From Listeria monocytogenes (GTDB taxonomy: Bacteria > Bacillota > Bacilli > Lactobacillales > Listeriaceae), in NCBI RefSeq assembly GCF_041765605.1, contig NZ_CP168900.1:326001-390000 (forward strand): DNA of 64,000 nt, written 5' to 3'. The position numbers and the translations under genes were made by a program. Shown in pieces: positions 18,210 through 26,975 of this stretch (its first letter is position 1; each line of letters begins with the position of its first letter). The notes under the pieces are model-generated. The model was not told the origin of the DNA and ran no database searches. It saw only the letters and a program-made list of their open reading frames with translations.

Positions 18210-18756
18210 TGTGGAAAACTTGTGGATAGCGATTTTTTTCGGATATAGATATGGTAGAGAACAAGAATTCTCCTACTAAATATAGAACTAGTTTGTGGAT
18301 ATGTGGATAACTTCTGTGGATAACCTGTGTGTAAGCAGTGAATATCTTGTGGAAAAGAACAATTTTGATAATTTAATCAATAAACACAGATTTATTTTTG
18401 AAAAAAACACATTTTTTGCGAAAATATAGGTCAAAAAAGAAAAATGTGGATAGAAAGCCATTTATCCACATTTTTACTTTTTATAAGCTGGATATGTGAC
18501 AAGGAAAATAACTTTACATAGAGATTTGATTCGCGAGATTGATTGTAGGAGAAGGGGTTCCACTGTTTGGTGGAGTTTGAGTTTTGAATAGTTAGGTGAC
18601 GATTTTACCTGTGGATAAGCTGTGGATAGTGAAATTTGGCTATCATATATATTGTGGGGAATATACGTTCGGACACAAAATAGAGAAGCAGCTTGTGGAT
18701 ATGTGGATAATTTTTGGGGATAACTTGTGTATAAGGGCGGGATAACCTGTGGAATA
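18210..18756. promoter_or_regulatory. DnaA-box cluster between htrA and rlmH
   Basis: This gene-free stretch holds five perfect TGTGGATAA/TTATCCACA boxes (18302, 18315, 18472 reversed, 18610, 18702), one TGTGTATAA (18726), and about eight one-mismatch boxes (18210, 18221, 18294, 18348, 18445, 18621, 18694, 18715). Nearly all point the same way. The overlapping pair TGTGGATATGTGGATAA occurs twice, exactly 400 bp apart (18294 and 18694). An AT-rich stretch (18361-18440) lies in the middle. This matches a DnaA titration or regulatory cluster; Bacillus subtilis is known to have such clusters away from oriC, to my recollection including one beside the rlmH orthologue yydA. Confidence 0.85.
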
Positions 18757-18853
18757 ACTTTTTATGGAAAGCTGCTCTTATTTTATTTTGACTAGTGCAA
18801 TGAGGGATTTTTGATGTATGATAAAAGTATTAAAAAAGATAAGGGTGGCATAA

Positions 18854-19333
18854 ATGAATATCCAAATTGTAACGGTCGGGAAATTAAAAGAAAAATATTT
18901 AGTGCAAGGAATCGCCGAATATTTAAAACGATTGGGCGCCTATGCGAAAGTAACGATTGTGGAAGTTCCGGATGAGAAAGCTCCGGAAGTGCTGAGTGAT
19001 GCGGAAATGAAGCAAGTGAAAGATAAAGAGGGTGCGCGGATTTTAGCGAAGATTCCGGACGATGCCCATGTGATTGCGCTGGCGATTGATGGGAAAATGA
19101 AGTCGAGTGAAGAATTTGCGGCGGATTTGGATAAGCTGGCGACTTATGGTAAGAGTAAGGTGACGTTTGTGATTGGTGGATCGCTAGGACTTAGTGAGGC
19201 GGTGTTGAAACGGAGTAATGAGCGGATTTCGTTTGGGAGGTTAACGCTGCCACACCAGTTGATGAGATTGGTGCTGGTGGAGCAGGTTTACCGGGCGTTT
19301 CGGATTGTTCGGGGGGAGCCTTATCATAAGTGA
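18854..19333 (+). CDS. rlmH: 23S rRNA (pseudouridine-1915-N3)-methyltransferase RlmH
   Basis: A 159-aa SPOUT-family methyltransferase that methylates pseudouridine 1915 in helix 69 of 23S rRNA. The N-terminus [16 protein letters not shown] and the C-terminal knot ([13 protein letters not shown] ... [20 protein letters not shown]) are diagnostic, and the protein ends EPYHK as RlmH normally does. The ribosome site is AAGGGTGGC. The DnaA-box cluster lies immediately upstream and would bracket its promoter. Confidence 0.97.
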   Translation: MNIQIVTVGKLKEKYLVQGIAEYLKRLGAYAKVTIVEVPDEKAPEVLSDAEMKQVKDKEGARILAKIPDDAHVIALAIDGKMKSSEEFAADLDKLATYGKSKVTFVIGGSLGLSEAVLKRSNERISFGRLTLPHQLMRLVLVEQVYRAFRIVRGEPYHK

Positions 19334-19340
19334 AATAAAT

Positions 19341-19364
19341 CGGATGAATGCGTTATTTCATCCG
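19341..19364 (+). terminator. Hairpin after rlmH
   Basis: CGGATGAA (19341-19348) pairs with TTCATCCG (19357-19364). There is no T run, so termination would be weak. Confidence 0.35.
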
Positions 19365-19397
19365 ACTAAACAGAATTAATTTTTAGGAGTGTTGAAA

Positions 19398-20036
19398 ATG
19401 GTCTTTCTAAAAAAATACGGTTTTTACTTTTTATTACTCGGCGTTTTGAGTGATTTTCTAACGCCTTACATACTTGGAATTTTTTACCCAGAATTAAACC
19501 AAATGACACGGGTTATGAGTGTGTTTGGGGATGTGGCTAGTCCGGTGCGGGGAGCGTTTTTGGTTTGGTCGGTGGTGTCTGGGGTGTTCTTTGTGCTCGC
19601 TTTGCCGGCGATTTATCAGAGCGTTGTTAAAACTTCGCGGACTTTGGCGATTTTGCTTGCTTCTGCGATTGGTTTGTATGGGATTGGCGATTGTATTTTT
19701 ACCGGGTTGTTTAGTATTGATACGGAGCAGGCGAGCTGGACGTTTTCGACTTGGGTGCATAATATTGGCTCGGGGCTTGGTTATGCGGGATTTTTGATTT
19801 TTCCGTTGTTTCTGGTCATTCTTTACCGGAAAACTGGCGATAAAACCCGCAGCAATATCTATCTAGTTTTACTCATTGTTAGTTTGCTGTCGGCTGGTGT
19901 TTATGGGCTTGCGCGGATTCCTGCTGTGAATGACTTGCCAGTTTTAGATGAAATTGGTTTTTGCCAGCGGATTAGTTTCTTTTTTAATTATTTACCGATT
20001 GTTGTTTTTGGAATTGATCGGATTAGAAAACCCTAG
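19398..20036 (+). CDS. DUF998-type membrane protein
   Basis: A 212-aa integral membrane protein with about six helices. The pattern of FLLLGVLSDFLTPYILG, a loop, then LLASAIGLYGIGDCIFTGLFSID and VHNIGSGLGYAGFLIFPLFL resembles the DUF998 family, whose function is unknown. The ATG at 19398 is set by AGGAG eight bases upstream. The middle of the gene is more GC-rich, with many TTG/GCG codons, as is rlmH. It ends in a hairpin shared with the convergent regulator gene. Confidence 0.7.
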   Translation: MVFLKKYGFYFLLLGVLSDFLTPYILGIFYPELNQMTRVMSVFGDVASPVRGAFLVWSVVSGVFFVLALPAIYQSVVKTSRTLAILLASAIGLYGIGDCIFTGLFSIDTEQASWTFSTWVHNIGSGLGYAGFLIFPLFLVILYRKTGDKTRSNIYLVLLIVSLLSAGVYGLARIPAVNDLPVLDEIGFCQRISFFFNYLPIVVFGIDRIRKP

Positions 20037-20062
20037 ATTGTTTAAGAATCTAGGGTTTTTTG
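20027..20062. terminator. Bidirectional terminator between convergent genes
   Basis: The arms AAAACCCTAGATT (20027-20039) and AATCTAGGGTTTT (20047-20059) are followed by T's on both strands. The stem overlaps the last codons of the DUF998 gene and of the PRD regulator gene. Confidence 0.88.
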
Positions 20063-21913
20063 TTCGCAAAGTTCGATAAATTGCTGGAAATCTTCTTGTT
20101 TTGCTAGTTTTTTGACGAAGCTGCGTTCGTTTAAGATGGTTACGAGTTGGCCGAATAATTCTTCAAAAGAGTTGTCGCGTTCTTCTTTCATAGTGAGTAG
20201 GAGGACGAGTTTGACGCGATTTCCGCCCCAGTCGATTGGTTTATCAAGTGAGCATACGGCGACGGCATTTTTTTTCGCGCTTCGCTGGATGGCATGTGGG
20301 ATGGCGTAGTAGTTGCCGTAACAGGTGCTTGATAATTGTTCGCGCTCGAATACTTTTGCTACGTAATCGGGGTCGCAGTAGTCAAATGCAGTTAATTGTT
20401 CGCAAAGAAAGGTGATGGTTTCTTCTTTTGATTTGAAGTTTTGTTTTGGAAAGAACAGTTCTTTTTTGAAAAATTTTCTGGAGATTGATTCCGTTTTTTG
20501 CTTAGTTTCTAAAATATGCTTGATTTTTTGCAAATCGCTCTCTGCTAAAAGCAAATCGTAGTGATAGACTGGGATGTCGGTTGTTAGGTTTAATGGTTCG
20601 GCGGTTAAAATTAAGTGAATTTCTTTGTCTAAGGTGAATTGTTTTATGTCGAAAATGGATTGGGAAACGAGTAAATCAATCGAAAAATCAGGTATTTTCT
20701 TTAGTTGATTATGAATTAAGCGTTGACTGCCTGCGCCGTACGGGGTAACTAAGAGTATCTTTCTCTTTTTGCCGTGATTAATTGTTTCTGAAGCGGACAG
20801 AAAGTGTAACGCGATATAAGCGATTTCGTCATCTGGGAAAGTGATCGCAAGCTCTTTTTGAATAAAGGCAGAGGCATAAACACTGACGTTATAAATAAAT
20901 GGGAACTTGTTTTTTAATTCTTCGGTGAGTGGGTTGGTTAAATATTGTTTGTGATTGGCTCTTTTGTAAAGGGCTGAAATGTGGGCCACTAGATAGGTGG
21001 CTATTTTTTCGTCAGCTGAAAAGTCAATATGGAAATTTTGGTCCACTGCTTCAAGGAGCCGAGTGACAACGCTGCCAAAAACTTTTGCGTCAATGGTGGA
21101 AGTTGTCGCTAGTTTGCCAGAATATAGCCGGGCGATATAGCTTAGTTCTTGGGTTGGAATATCGATTTGCAGTTCTTCTTCTAACGTTTCGGTTAGGTGC
21201 TCCGCCATTTCAAGGCTAGTTTTATCTTGCTCGAGTAAAGCGGTTCGCTCTATATAGCTGCCCATACTAATGCGCTCAATTAAAACGGCGATATGCAAAA
21301 TGAACGAAATCGTCGAAAAATCATTCATGAAAAATTCATTCTTTTTGTGGTAGGCAATAATAAGCTCGGAAAGTTGTTTTAGATTGCAATAATCGAAGTA
21401 ATCGGCGTATTTATCTAGGCTTAATTGATGATTTTCGATTTCCTGATTGAGGAATAGATTGAAGATACGGCGCTTTTCTTCTTCGCCTCCCTCGGTTATT
21501 AGTTCGTTGTTTTTTCGAATAATACATAGCGACTCATCTTTTTCAGCGATAACCGCGTTGAGCTCTTTAATAATACGAGATAACGTCGATTCGCTAATGA
21601 AAAATTGATCCGCTAAATCATAGAAATTGGTATGATCTTGTTCGATAATATGGCGTAATAATTCAAAATGTAGATTTTCGTTATTTTTGGTTAGATTTAT
21701 TTGTGAAAGCTGCTCATTTGGCGTTAGAAAATAGCCTTTGCCAGCTTTTGATGCGATGATTGTGGAACTAAATGACTGGTTAATTTGCATAATGTCATTT
21801 CGCACAGTTTTGGAAGAAACGCCTAACATTTCTGAAAGTGCTTTTGCTGTTACTGTCTTTTGGCTGTCGTTAAGCTTTTCTAACAATGAACGTTGCCTTT
21901 CTGAAATAGTCAT
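20042..21913 (-). CDS. PRD-domain PTS regulator (BglG/LicR/MtlR type activator)
   Basis: A 623-aa multidomain regulator. Order: an N-terminal HTH_11 (KTVTAKALSEMLGVSSKTVRNDI), a second helix-turn-helix (FYDLADQFFISESTLSRIIKEL), two PTS regulation domains with conserved histidines (about 180-390; for example YLVAHISAL and YIALHFLSA), an EIIB-like domain (RKILLVTPYGAGSQRLI) and a C-terminal EIIA-like domain (YYAIPHAI). It is most likely a DNA-binding activator of the upstream PTS genes, controlled by PTS phosphorylation, not an RNA antiterminator. It lies 98 bp after the IIC gene on the same strand. Confidence 0.88.
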   Translation of the reverse strand: MTISERQRSLLEKLNDSQKTVTAKALSEMLGVSSKTVRNDIMQINQSFSSTIIASKAGKGYFLTPNEQLSQINLTKNNENLHFELLRHIIEQDHTNFYDLADQFFISESTLSRIIKELNAVIAEKDESLCIIRKNNELITEGGEEEKRRIFNLFLNQEIENHQLSLDKYADYFDYCNLKQLSELIIAYHKKNEFFMNDFSTISFILHIAVLIERISMGSYIERTALLEQDKTSLEMAEHLTETLEEELQIDIPTQELSYIARLYSGKLATTSTIDAKVFGSVVTRLLEAVDQNFHIDFSADEKIATYLVAHISALYKRANHKQYLTNPLTEELKNKFPFIYNVSVYASAFIQKELAITFPDDEIAYIALHFLSASETINHGKKRKILLVTPYGAGSQRLIHNQLKKIPDFSIDLLVSQSIFDIKQFTLDKEIHLILTAEPLNLTTDIPVYHYDLLLAESDLQKIKHILETKQKTESISRKFFKKELFFPKQNFKSKEETITFLCEQLTAFDYCDPDYVAKVFEREQLSSTCYGNYYAIPHAIQRSAKKNAVAVCSLDKPIDWGGNRVKLVLLLTMKEERDNSFEELFGQLVTILNERSFVKKLAKQEDFQQFIELCEQKTLDS

Positions 21914-22011
21914 TATATCCCCCCTAATTCTCCCTTAACCTATTGTTATTATACAACACCAAATAGAGAAAGAGACGAGTTTTTTTGTCCCAATCTCTAT
22001 TTAAGTGGCTA

Positions 22012-23325
22012 TTAATTAGCAGCGATGTTTTCTTCTTCGGCTTCTTTTTCTAAAGCGACGAGATTTTTCTCATACACTTTTAGGAATGGGTAGTACATTA
22101 GGCCGTTTAAGAAAATCAGGATGAATACGAGAACGATGGCTCGCCAGTCCATGGTGGATAGAAATGCTCCAATTGGTGCGGGCATTTGCCAGGAGAAGAC
22201 GGCGAACGTTTTTCCGACAATCCCGAAATACATACAAAGATAGGTGATGACACCATTGAATACGGATGTAAAAATGAACGGGAAGAAGAAAATCGGATTC
22301 AGCATTAGTGGTGTTCCGAAAATTAGCGGCTCAGAAATTCCGAATATGGAAGGTAAGAAGCCGACTTTCCCGACGGTGCTTAGTTGTTTGGACTTGGATC
22401 GCATCATTAAAAAGGCAAGTGCGAGAACGGAACCAGAACCACCGATGATAACGAAATATGTCCAGAATGGTGTCGTGAAAATATTCGTCAAATCTTGTCC
22501 AGCCATTTTTTCAGCGGCGTTGATTGAAAGGTTTCCGTCACGAATTGGGCCTAGAATTCCGGCAAGTGCGGCATCGTGCACACCGAAGAACCAGAATAAG
22601 TGAACTAGGAAAATACTTAGAATTGTGAATGGTAAGCTATCGGCTGCTTTGAAGCTCGGCGCCATTTTTTCATATAAGAATTGGATGGCAGTTGTGTCTA
22701 GCAGGTTGAAAATGATAAAGATAATCGAGAAAAAGGTCATTAAAATAATACCAGGAACTAAGGCTGCGAATGTCTCGGATAGTGAGGCTGGGACGCTATC
22801 AGGCATGGTTATTCGACCGACATTTTTCTTGCGCATCCAGTGATAACCTTCTACGGTAACGATGGCGACGAAAATCGAGAGTAATATTCCGCGTCCATCA
22901 AGGAAACTGATGTCGACTTCTTTGCCGTCCCAGCCCATTTTGATTGGGTTAAGTACGAGCATAAAGAAACCGGCGATAGAAAACATGAGTGGGCGTAAGA
23001 AATCTTCGTGGTAGTGTTTGCATAAATAATACGTGATACCGACGCAAATATATAACGACATGGCGCCAAGTGTAATTCCGCTAATCCAATTTAGGATTAA
23101 ATCATATTTTTCAGCGAAGTTAGCCCAGGCAAGCAGGAAGCCGTTTTTCGTATCATCTGTTACTGGAGCCGCTTTCAAAATAATCGGAATTGAACCAAAC
23201 AATGTAATTGGCAGCATGGACATAAAGGCATCTCTGGTTGCTTTCAAATGGCGTTGCTGGCTAAGTTTGTTAGCCAGCGGGGAAATATATTGATCCATTT
23301 TTTCGCTAATGGTATTAAATCGCAT
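22012..23325 (-). CDS. PTS lactose/cellobiose-family IIC component
   Basis: A 437-aa sugar permease with about ten membrane segments. The start MRFNTISEKMDQYISPLANKLSQQRHL and the motifs FFGVHDAALAGILGPI and FGISEPLIFGTPLMLNP are typical of CelB/LicC-type IIC proteins. It works with the IIB, IIA and 6-phospho-beta-glucosidase genes in the same operon to import and phosphorylate a beta-glucoside, probably cellobiose-like. The gap to IIB is four bases. Confidence 0.92.
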   Translation of the reverse strand: MRFNTISEKMDQYISPLANKLSQQRHLKATRDAFMSMLPITLFGSIPIILKAAPVTDDTKNGFLLAWANFAEKYDLILNWISGITLGAMSLYICVGITYYLCKHYHEDFLRPLMFSIAGFFMLVLNPIKMGWDGKEVDISFLDGRGILLSIFVAIVTVEGYHWMRKKNVGRITMPDSVPASLSETFAALVPGIILMTFFSIIFIIFNLLDTTAIQFLYEKMAPSFKAADSLPFTILSIFLVHLFWFFGVHDAALAGILGPIRDGNLSINAAEKMAGQDLTNIFTTPFWTYFVIIGGSGSVLALAFLMMRSKSKQLSTVGKVGFLPSIFGISEPLIFGTPLMLNPIFFFPFIFTSVFNGVITYLCMYFGIVGKTFAVFSWQMPAPIGAFLSTMDWRAIVLVFILIFLNGLMYYPFLKVYEKNLVALEKEAEEENIAAN

Positions 23326-23329
23326 GTTT

Positions 23330-23620
23330 TTATCCTCCTATTAATTTCTGGATGTCTTCGTAAACCCCTTTGCCATCCATGATGCCGTATTTTACTGGTG
23401 AAATGGCATGGACTGGGACGCTGACGGCCTGTTTAATTTGTGGCATAAGGAAACGGATTTGAGGGCCGATAAGAACGAGGTCGACACCGTCCAAATAATC
23501 GGTATACTCGGATTCGCTATAAGCAGTGACGTTTAATGTGTTGCCAGAAGCGGCTTCGATTTTTTTCGCAAGCATTCCTGTAGACATACCAGCATTACAA
23601 ACTAACATGATATTTTTCAT
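23330..23620 (-). CDS. PTS lactose/cellobiose-family IIB component
   Basis: A 96-aa cytosolic phosphocarrier. The phospho-cysteine is Cys8 in IMLVCNAGMSTGML. The remaining sequence (LDGVDLVLIGPQIRFL) is standard for the family. It receives phosphate from IIA and passes it to the sugar at IIC. It is placed 15 bases after the GH1 gene. Confidence 0.93.
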   Translation of the reverse strand: MKNIMLVCNAGMSTGMLAKKIEAASGNTLNVTAYSESEYTDYLDGVDLVLIGPQIRFLMPQIKQAVSVPVHAISPVKYGIMDGKGVYEDIQKLIGG

Positions 23621-23635
23621 TTTCCTGCTCCTTTT

Positions 23636-25027
23636 TTAAAATTCTCTTCGTTTGATGAGTTTTCCCTGACTTTCAATCATTTCTTTGAACCAGTAGTAGG
23701 AAGCTTTTGGTTTTCTGATTTGGTTGTTTTCGAAATCAACTGCCACAAGTCCGTAACGCTTTTCGACACCATTTTTCCAAGAATAAAGGTCGAACGGAGA
23801 CCAAGCGTAGTAGCCGCGAACGTCACAACCAGCATCGATTGCGTTGAAAATGGCGTTAATATGGTCATTCATAAAGGCGATTCGGTAGGCATCATCTACT
23901 TGTGACACAGAAACGTCTTCGCGAACACCAATGCCGTTTTCTGTCACATAAAGTGGTAATTGATAGCGTTCGTAAGCTTCGATTAAGCCATCTTGTAAGC
24001 CTTTTGGATAAATTTCTGTGTCCCATTCGGTTGTTTCGTTGGCGGGATCTTTCACTTGTTCGAACCAGTTTTTGATAAGAACTTTACTTTCGCCTTTTTT
24101 ACCACTGTGGTTGAATTGTAGCTGAGTTTCGCCGCCAGTGTATGGTTTAACGAGCGTGCGCGAATAGTAATTTAAGCCGATGAAGTCGACAGTGTTTTGT
24201 TTAATTGTTTGTAGTTCGTCTGTTTTCATAAAGCTGATGTCGTGCGATTTTGCTAGTTCGGCAATGAGATCAACCGGGAATTCGCCAAGTGCGGCTGTGT
24301 CGAGAATCCAGTTGTTGCAATAGTTATCAGCGTAGCGCATCGCAATTTTCGTTTCAATACTTTCATCGACACCGTTCACCGGCGTGTAGCTGTGAACAAT
24401 ACCAATTTGCCCTGGATAGCCACCTTCTTTAAAAGCCTTCACGCCTAAAGCACTCGCGTACATTACATTATAAGCGGCAATCATCGTTTTTTGCGTATCT
24501 TGATAACCGGGCGGGTAGTTGCCGATTTTATATCCGTTAGCAACAAACCATTTTGGCTCGTTAAACGTAGTCCAATTCGTGATTTTATCGCCAAAATGGT
24601 CATAACAAACCTTGGCATAATGCTCAAATGCAGCACAAACGTCGTGATCCAACCAGCCACCAGTTTCTTCCCAATATTGCGGCAAATCCCAATGATAAAG
24701 TGTCACAAACGGCTCAATATCATATTTTTTACACGTATCTAGCAAGTTTTGATAAAATTCGATCCCTTTTAAGTTGATGTCACCTTGCCTATTTTTAATA
24801 ATTCGCGGCCAAGATAAGGAAAAACGATAGGAATTTTGTCCGCCTTCTTTCATCATCCGAATGTCTTCCTCGTAGCGGTGGTAGTGATCGCTCGCCACAT
24901 CGCCATTCTCAAGACCTGCTTCGTGCAAGTAGTAGTCCCACATCGATTCCGCCTTGCCATCCACATCCCAAGCACCTTCACATTGATAAGAGGCCGTTGC
25001 ACCTCCCCATAAAAAGTTATTATTCAT
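23636..25027 (-). CDS. 6-phospho-beta-glucosidase, glycoside hydrolase family 1
   Basis: A 463-aa GH1 enzyme. The N-terminal FLWGGATASYQCEGAW, the acid/base glutamate in NWTTFNEPKW and the nucleophile glutamate in LYVTENGIG are all present. The C-terminal GYYAWSPFDLYSWKNGVEKRYGLV is the usual end. It hydrolyses the phosphorylated beta-glucoside brought in by the surrounding PTS. It overlaps the IIA gene by eight bases. A second GH1 gene lies at 39008-40423. Confidence 0.92.
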   Translation of the reverse strand: MNNNFLWGGATASYQCEGAWDVDGKAESMWDYYLHEAGLENGDVASDHYHRYEEDIRMMKEGGQNSYRFSLSWPRIIKNRQGDINLKGIEFYQNLLDTCKKYDIEPFVTLYHWDLPQYWEETGGWLDHDVCAAFEHYAKVCYDHFGDKITNWTTFNEPKWFVANGYKIGNYPPGYQDTQKTMIAAYNVMYASALGVKAFKEGGYPGQIGIVHSYTPVNGVDESIETKIAMRYADNYCNNWILDTAALGEFPVDLIAELAKSHDISFMKTDELQTIKQNTVDFIGLNYYSRTLVKPYTGGETQLQFNHSGKKGESKVLIKNWFEQVKDPANETTEWDTEIYPKGLQDGLIEAYERYQLPLYVTENGIGVREDVSVSQVDDAYRIAFMNDHINAIFNAIDAGCDVRGYYAWSPFDLYSWKNGVEKRYGLVAVDFENNQIRKPKASYYWFKEMIESQGKLIKRREF

Positions 25028-25361
25028 TAGATAAACTCCATTTCCATTGATAAATTTCTCCCAGTTCCCGAATCATTTCCACGGCAATATCCGTAGAAGA
25101 CAAGTGACCTTCCGCATGAACAAGCAGTAAATCCACCTCTCTCATTCGGTTCTCTGAAGATAGTTTTCGCAAAAGTTCCGCGTGCGCTCGGTGCGCCAGT
25201 TTAATCTCATCTTTCGCTTCAGTAATTTTCTGCGTGAAAGCTTCGATGTTTTGCTGTTTTACTTCTTTCAGTGCCTCAAAAGCACAACTTTTCGCATTCC
25301 CGGCGTGTAAGATGATCGCCATGGAATCCAGTTCTGTTGTTAGTTCGTTGCTATCTGTCAC
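25020..25361 (-). CDS. PTS lactose/cellobiose-family IIA component
   Basis: A 113-aa helical phosphocarrier. The family segment HAGNAKSCAFEAL near residue 19 and the active-site VHAEGHLSS (His82 as the phosphorylated residue) are visible. GTG is the start, with AAGGAGG eight bases upstream. It is the first gene of the operon IIA-GH1-IIB-IIC-regulator; a TATAGT -10-like element lies about 30 bases upstream without a good -35, which fits activation by the PRD protein. Confidence 0.92.
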   Translation of the reverse strand: MTDSNELTTELDSMAIILHAGNAKSCAFEALKEVKQQNIEAFTQKITEAKDEIKLAHRAHAELLRKLSSENRMREVDLLLVHAEGHLSSTDIAVEMIRELGEIYQWKWSLSNE

Positions 25362-25560
25362 GTAAAGACCTCCTTTTGATTTGTCTTTACTATAGCTGGA
25401 AAAATGGGGGAGGTGAAATTATTATTTGCCACTTTGGAAGTGGAAATTGGTTTATTGTAGGTTGGAATTTTTTCGGTACTAGGATATGATTGTAGAGAAG
25501 TCGCTAGATTGAGATCAAATGTAGTACTTCATCATTTTTACACAAAAGGAGCGCAACTAG

Positions 25561-26142
25561 ATGAGCAAAAAGTGGATAGGTATTATTTTAGTAAGTGCAT
25601 TATTTTTATTGATAGGCTGCGGTAAAGTGCCTGTTGAGAACAAAAAAGTTGTTGATGATAAAGAAGTTATAAATAGTAAATTTACAGGAAAATGGAAATT
25701 GGAAACGGTTAGTATTGGTAAGATTGATAGAACGGGTTATCGAGAAGTGAATCATGATTATAGTAGAGAATTCGAGATTGATCGTAATGGGATTATAAAA
25801 GAAGTGATAGTAGATGATGACGGTGCTAGAACTTTTACCTTTAAAATAAAGTCAAAAGGTGGCGATGAGTATCAGAATGATGGTTCTCTAACTTCTGAAG
25901 AAGTTTTTAAATATGAAACAGAAGCCCAAAAAGAGTATGTGAAAAAAGTATTGGAATTAAAAAGAAAAATAGATTTTGTTAAAATTATTAAAAGCGAGCA
26001 AAAAGGTAACGAATATTATATAGAAACCGAACAAATGCAGGACCTTACGTTCTTTATGTATTTATCGGACAAAAAATTAATTAAAGAAGCTGTTTACGAA
26101 AAAGAGAATTATTCTAGTAAAGATATATATATTAAAAAATAA
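25561..26142 (+). CDS. Putative lipoprotein, tandem paralogue 1
   Basis: A 193-aa protein with signal peptide MSKKWIGIILVSALFLLIGC; the cysteine would be lipidated. The mature part begins with a charged linker and then GKWKLETVSIG, a beta-rich segment (ITFTF-like, KSKGGDEYQNDG) and SEQKGNEYYIETEQ. The next gene is a clear paralogue with the same block order, and their ribosome-site regions are also similar, so this is a tandem duplication. The ribosome site is AAAGGAGCG. The function is unknown. Confidence 0.75.
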   Translation: MSKKWIGIILVSALFLLIGCGKVPVENKKVVDDKEVINSKFTGKWKLETVSIGKIDRTGYREVNHDYSREFEIDRNGIIKEVIVDDDGARTFTFKIKSKGGDEYQNDGSLTSEEVFKYETEAQKEYVKKVLELKRKIDFVKIIKSEQKGNEYYIETEQMQDLTFFMYLSDKKLIKEAVYEKENYSSKDIYIKK

Positions 26143-26241
26143 GCTATAGGTGAAATTTTAAAAAGTGGAAGTAAAATGTTTAGGATAGCATAAGGAATAG
26201 GACAAGAATACCCGTTCATTATACAAAAGGAGAGCAACTAG

Positions 26242-26793
26242 ATGAGCAAAAAGTTAGTAAGTATTATTTTTTTAGGGATGTTACTTTTGTTAGCAGGGTG
26301 TGGGAAAGCGGTTGTTGATAGTAAATATACTGGGAAATGGAAGTTGGAATCAGTTAGTATAGGTGCTAGTGATGGGACGGATATGAAGGATACGGATGAG
26401 TCAAATATGATGAGTCATGATCTGGAAATGAATGCAGCTGGGAATGTAAAAGAATTGTATATATATGATGAATTTGTCCTGACTAATTCTTATAAAATAA
26501 AACAAAAAAATGGCAATGAATATCAATATGATGGTCCTGTAACTAGTAAAAAAGTATATGGTTATGAAACAGAAAGTGAAAAAGAAAACGTACAAAAAGC
26601 TCTTAAAGCACTTGAAGCTCAGGATGTTATCAAGATAATGAAAAGTGAACAAAAAGGAAATGAGTATCATTTGGATACTAAAGCAGAAAGGGAATATGAG
26701 TTTTCTATGGAACTGGAAAATGAGAATTTAATTTTGAAAAAAGTAGATAAAAAAGAGAACGCTATGGTTAAAGAAACGTATAAGAAAAATTAA
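26242..26793 (+). CDS. Putative lipoprotein, tandem paralogue 2
   Basis: A 183-aa lipoprotein with lipobox LLAGC at the end of the signal peptide. It shares GKWKLESVSIG, the KNGNEYQYDGPVTSKKVY block and KSEQKGNEYHLDT with the gene just upstream. It lacks the short charged linker after the cysteine that paralogue 1 has. The upstream bases ACAAAAGGAGAGCAACTAG nearly repeat those of paralogue 1, showing that the duplication covered the ribosome site. Its extracellular role is unknown. Confidence 0.75.
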   Translation: MSKKLVSIIFLGMLLLLAGCGKAVVDSKYTGKWKLESVSIGASDGTDMKDTDESNMMSHDLEMNAAGNVKELYIYDEFVLTNSYKIKQKNGNEYQYDGPVTSKKVYGYETESEKENVQKALKALEAQDVIKIMKSEQKGNEYHLDTKAEREYEFSMELENENLILKKVDKKENAMVKETYKKN

Positions 26794-26975
26794 GTTATAA
26801 GAAACGGGAATCCGTTGTAACCATCTATTTTTAAAGGTTTATTTGTAAAGACTATTCTTTTGAGATTTCTCGAGAGGATAGTTTTTTGTTACCGTAGTTA
26901 AATTTACAATAGGCTTGAGTTCTAGGTATAATATAGATGAATTTAGAAAGTATATCGTAAAAGGAGTGAACCAAA

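Noticed and set aside
18210-18756. The DnaA-box cluster as the chromosomal origin oriC
   Set aside because: No dnaA, dnaN, rpmH or other origin genes are adjacent; Listeria oriC lies at dnaA. A titration or control site is more likely.
21961-22003. Inverted repeat AAATAGAGA...TCTCTATTT downstream of the PTS IIC gene as a terminator
   Set aside because: The stem is interrupted and no T run follows on either strand; termination there is doubtful.
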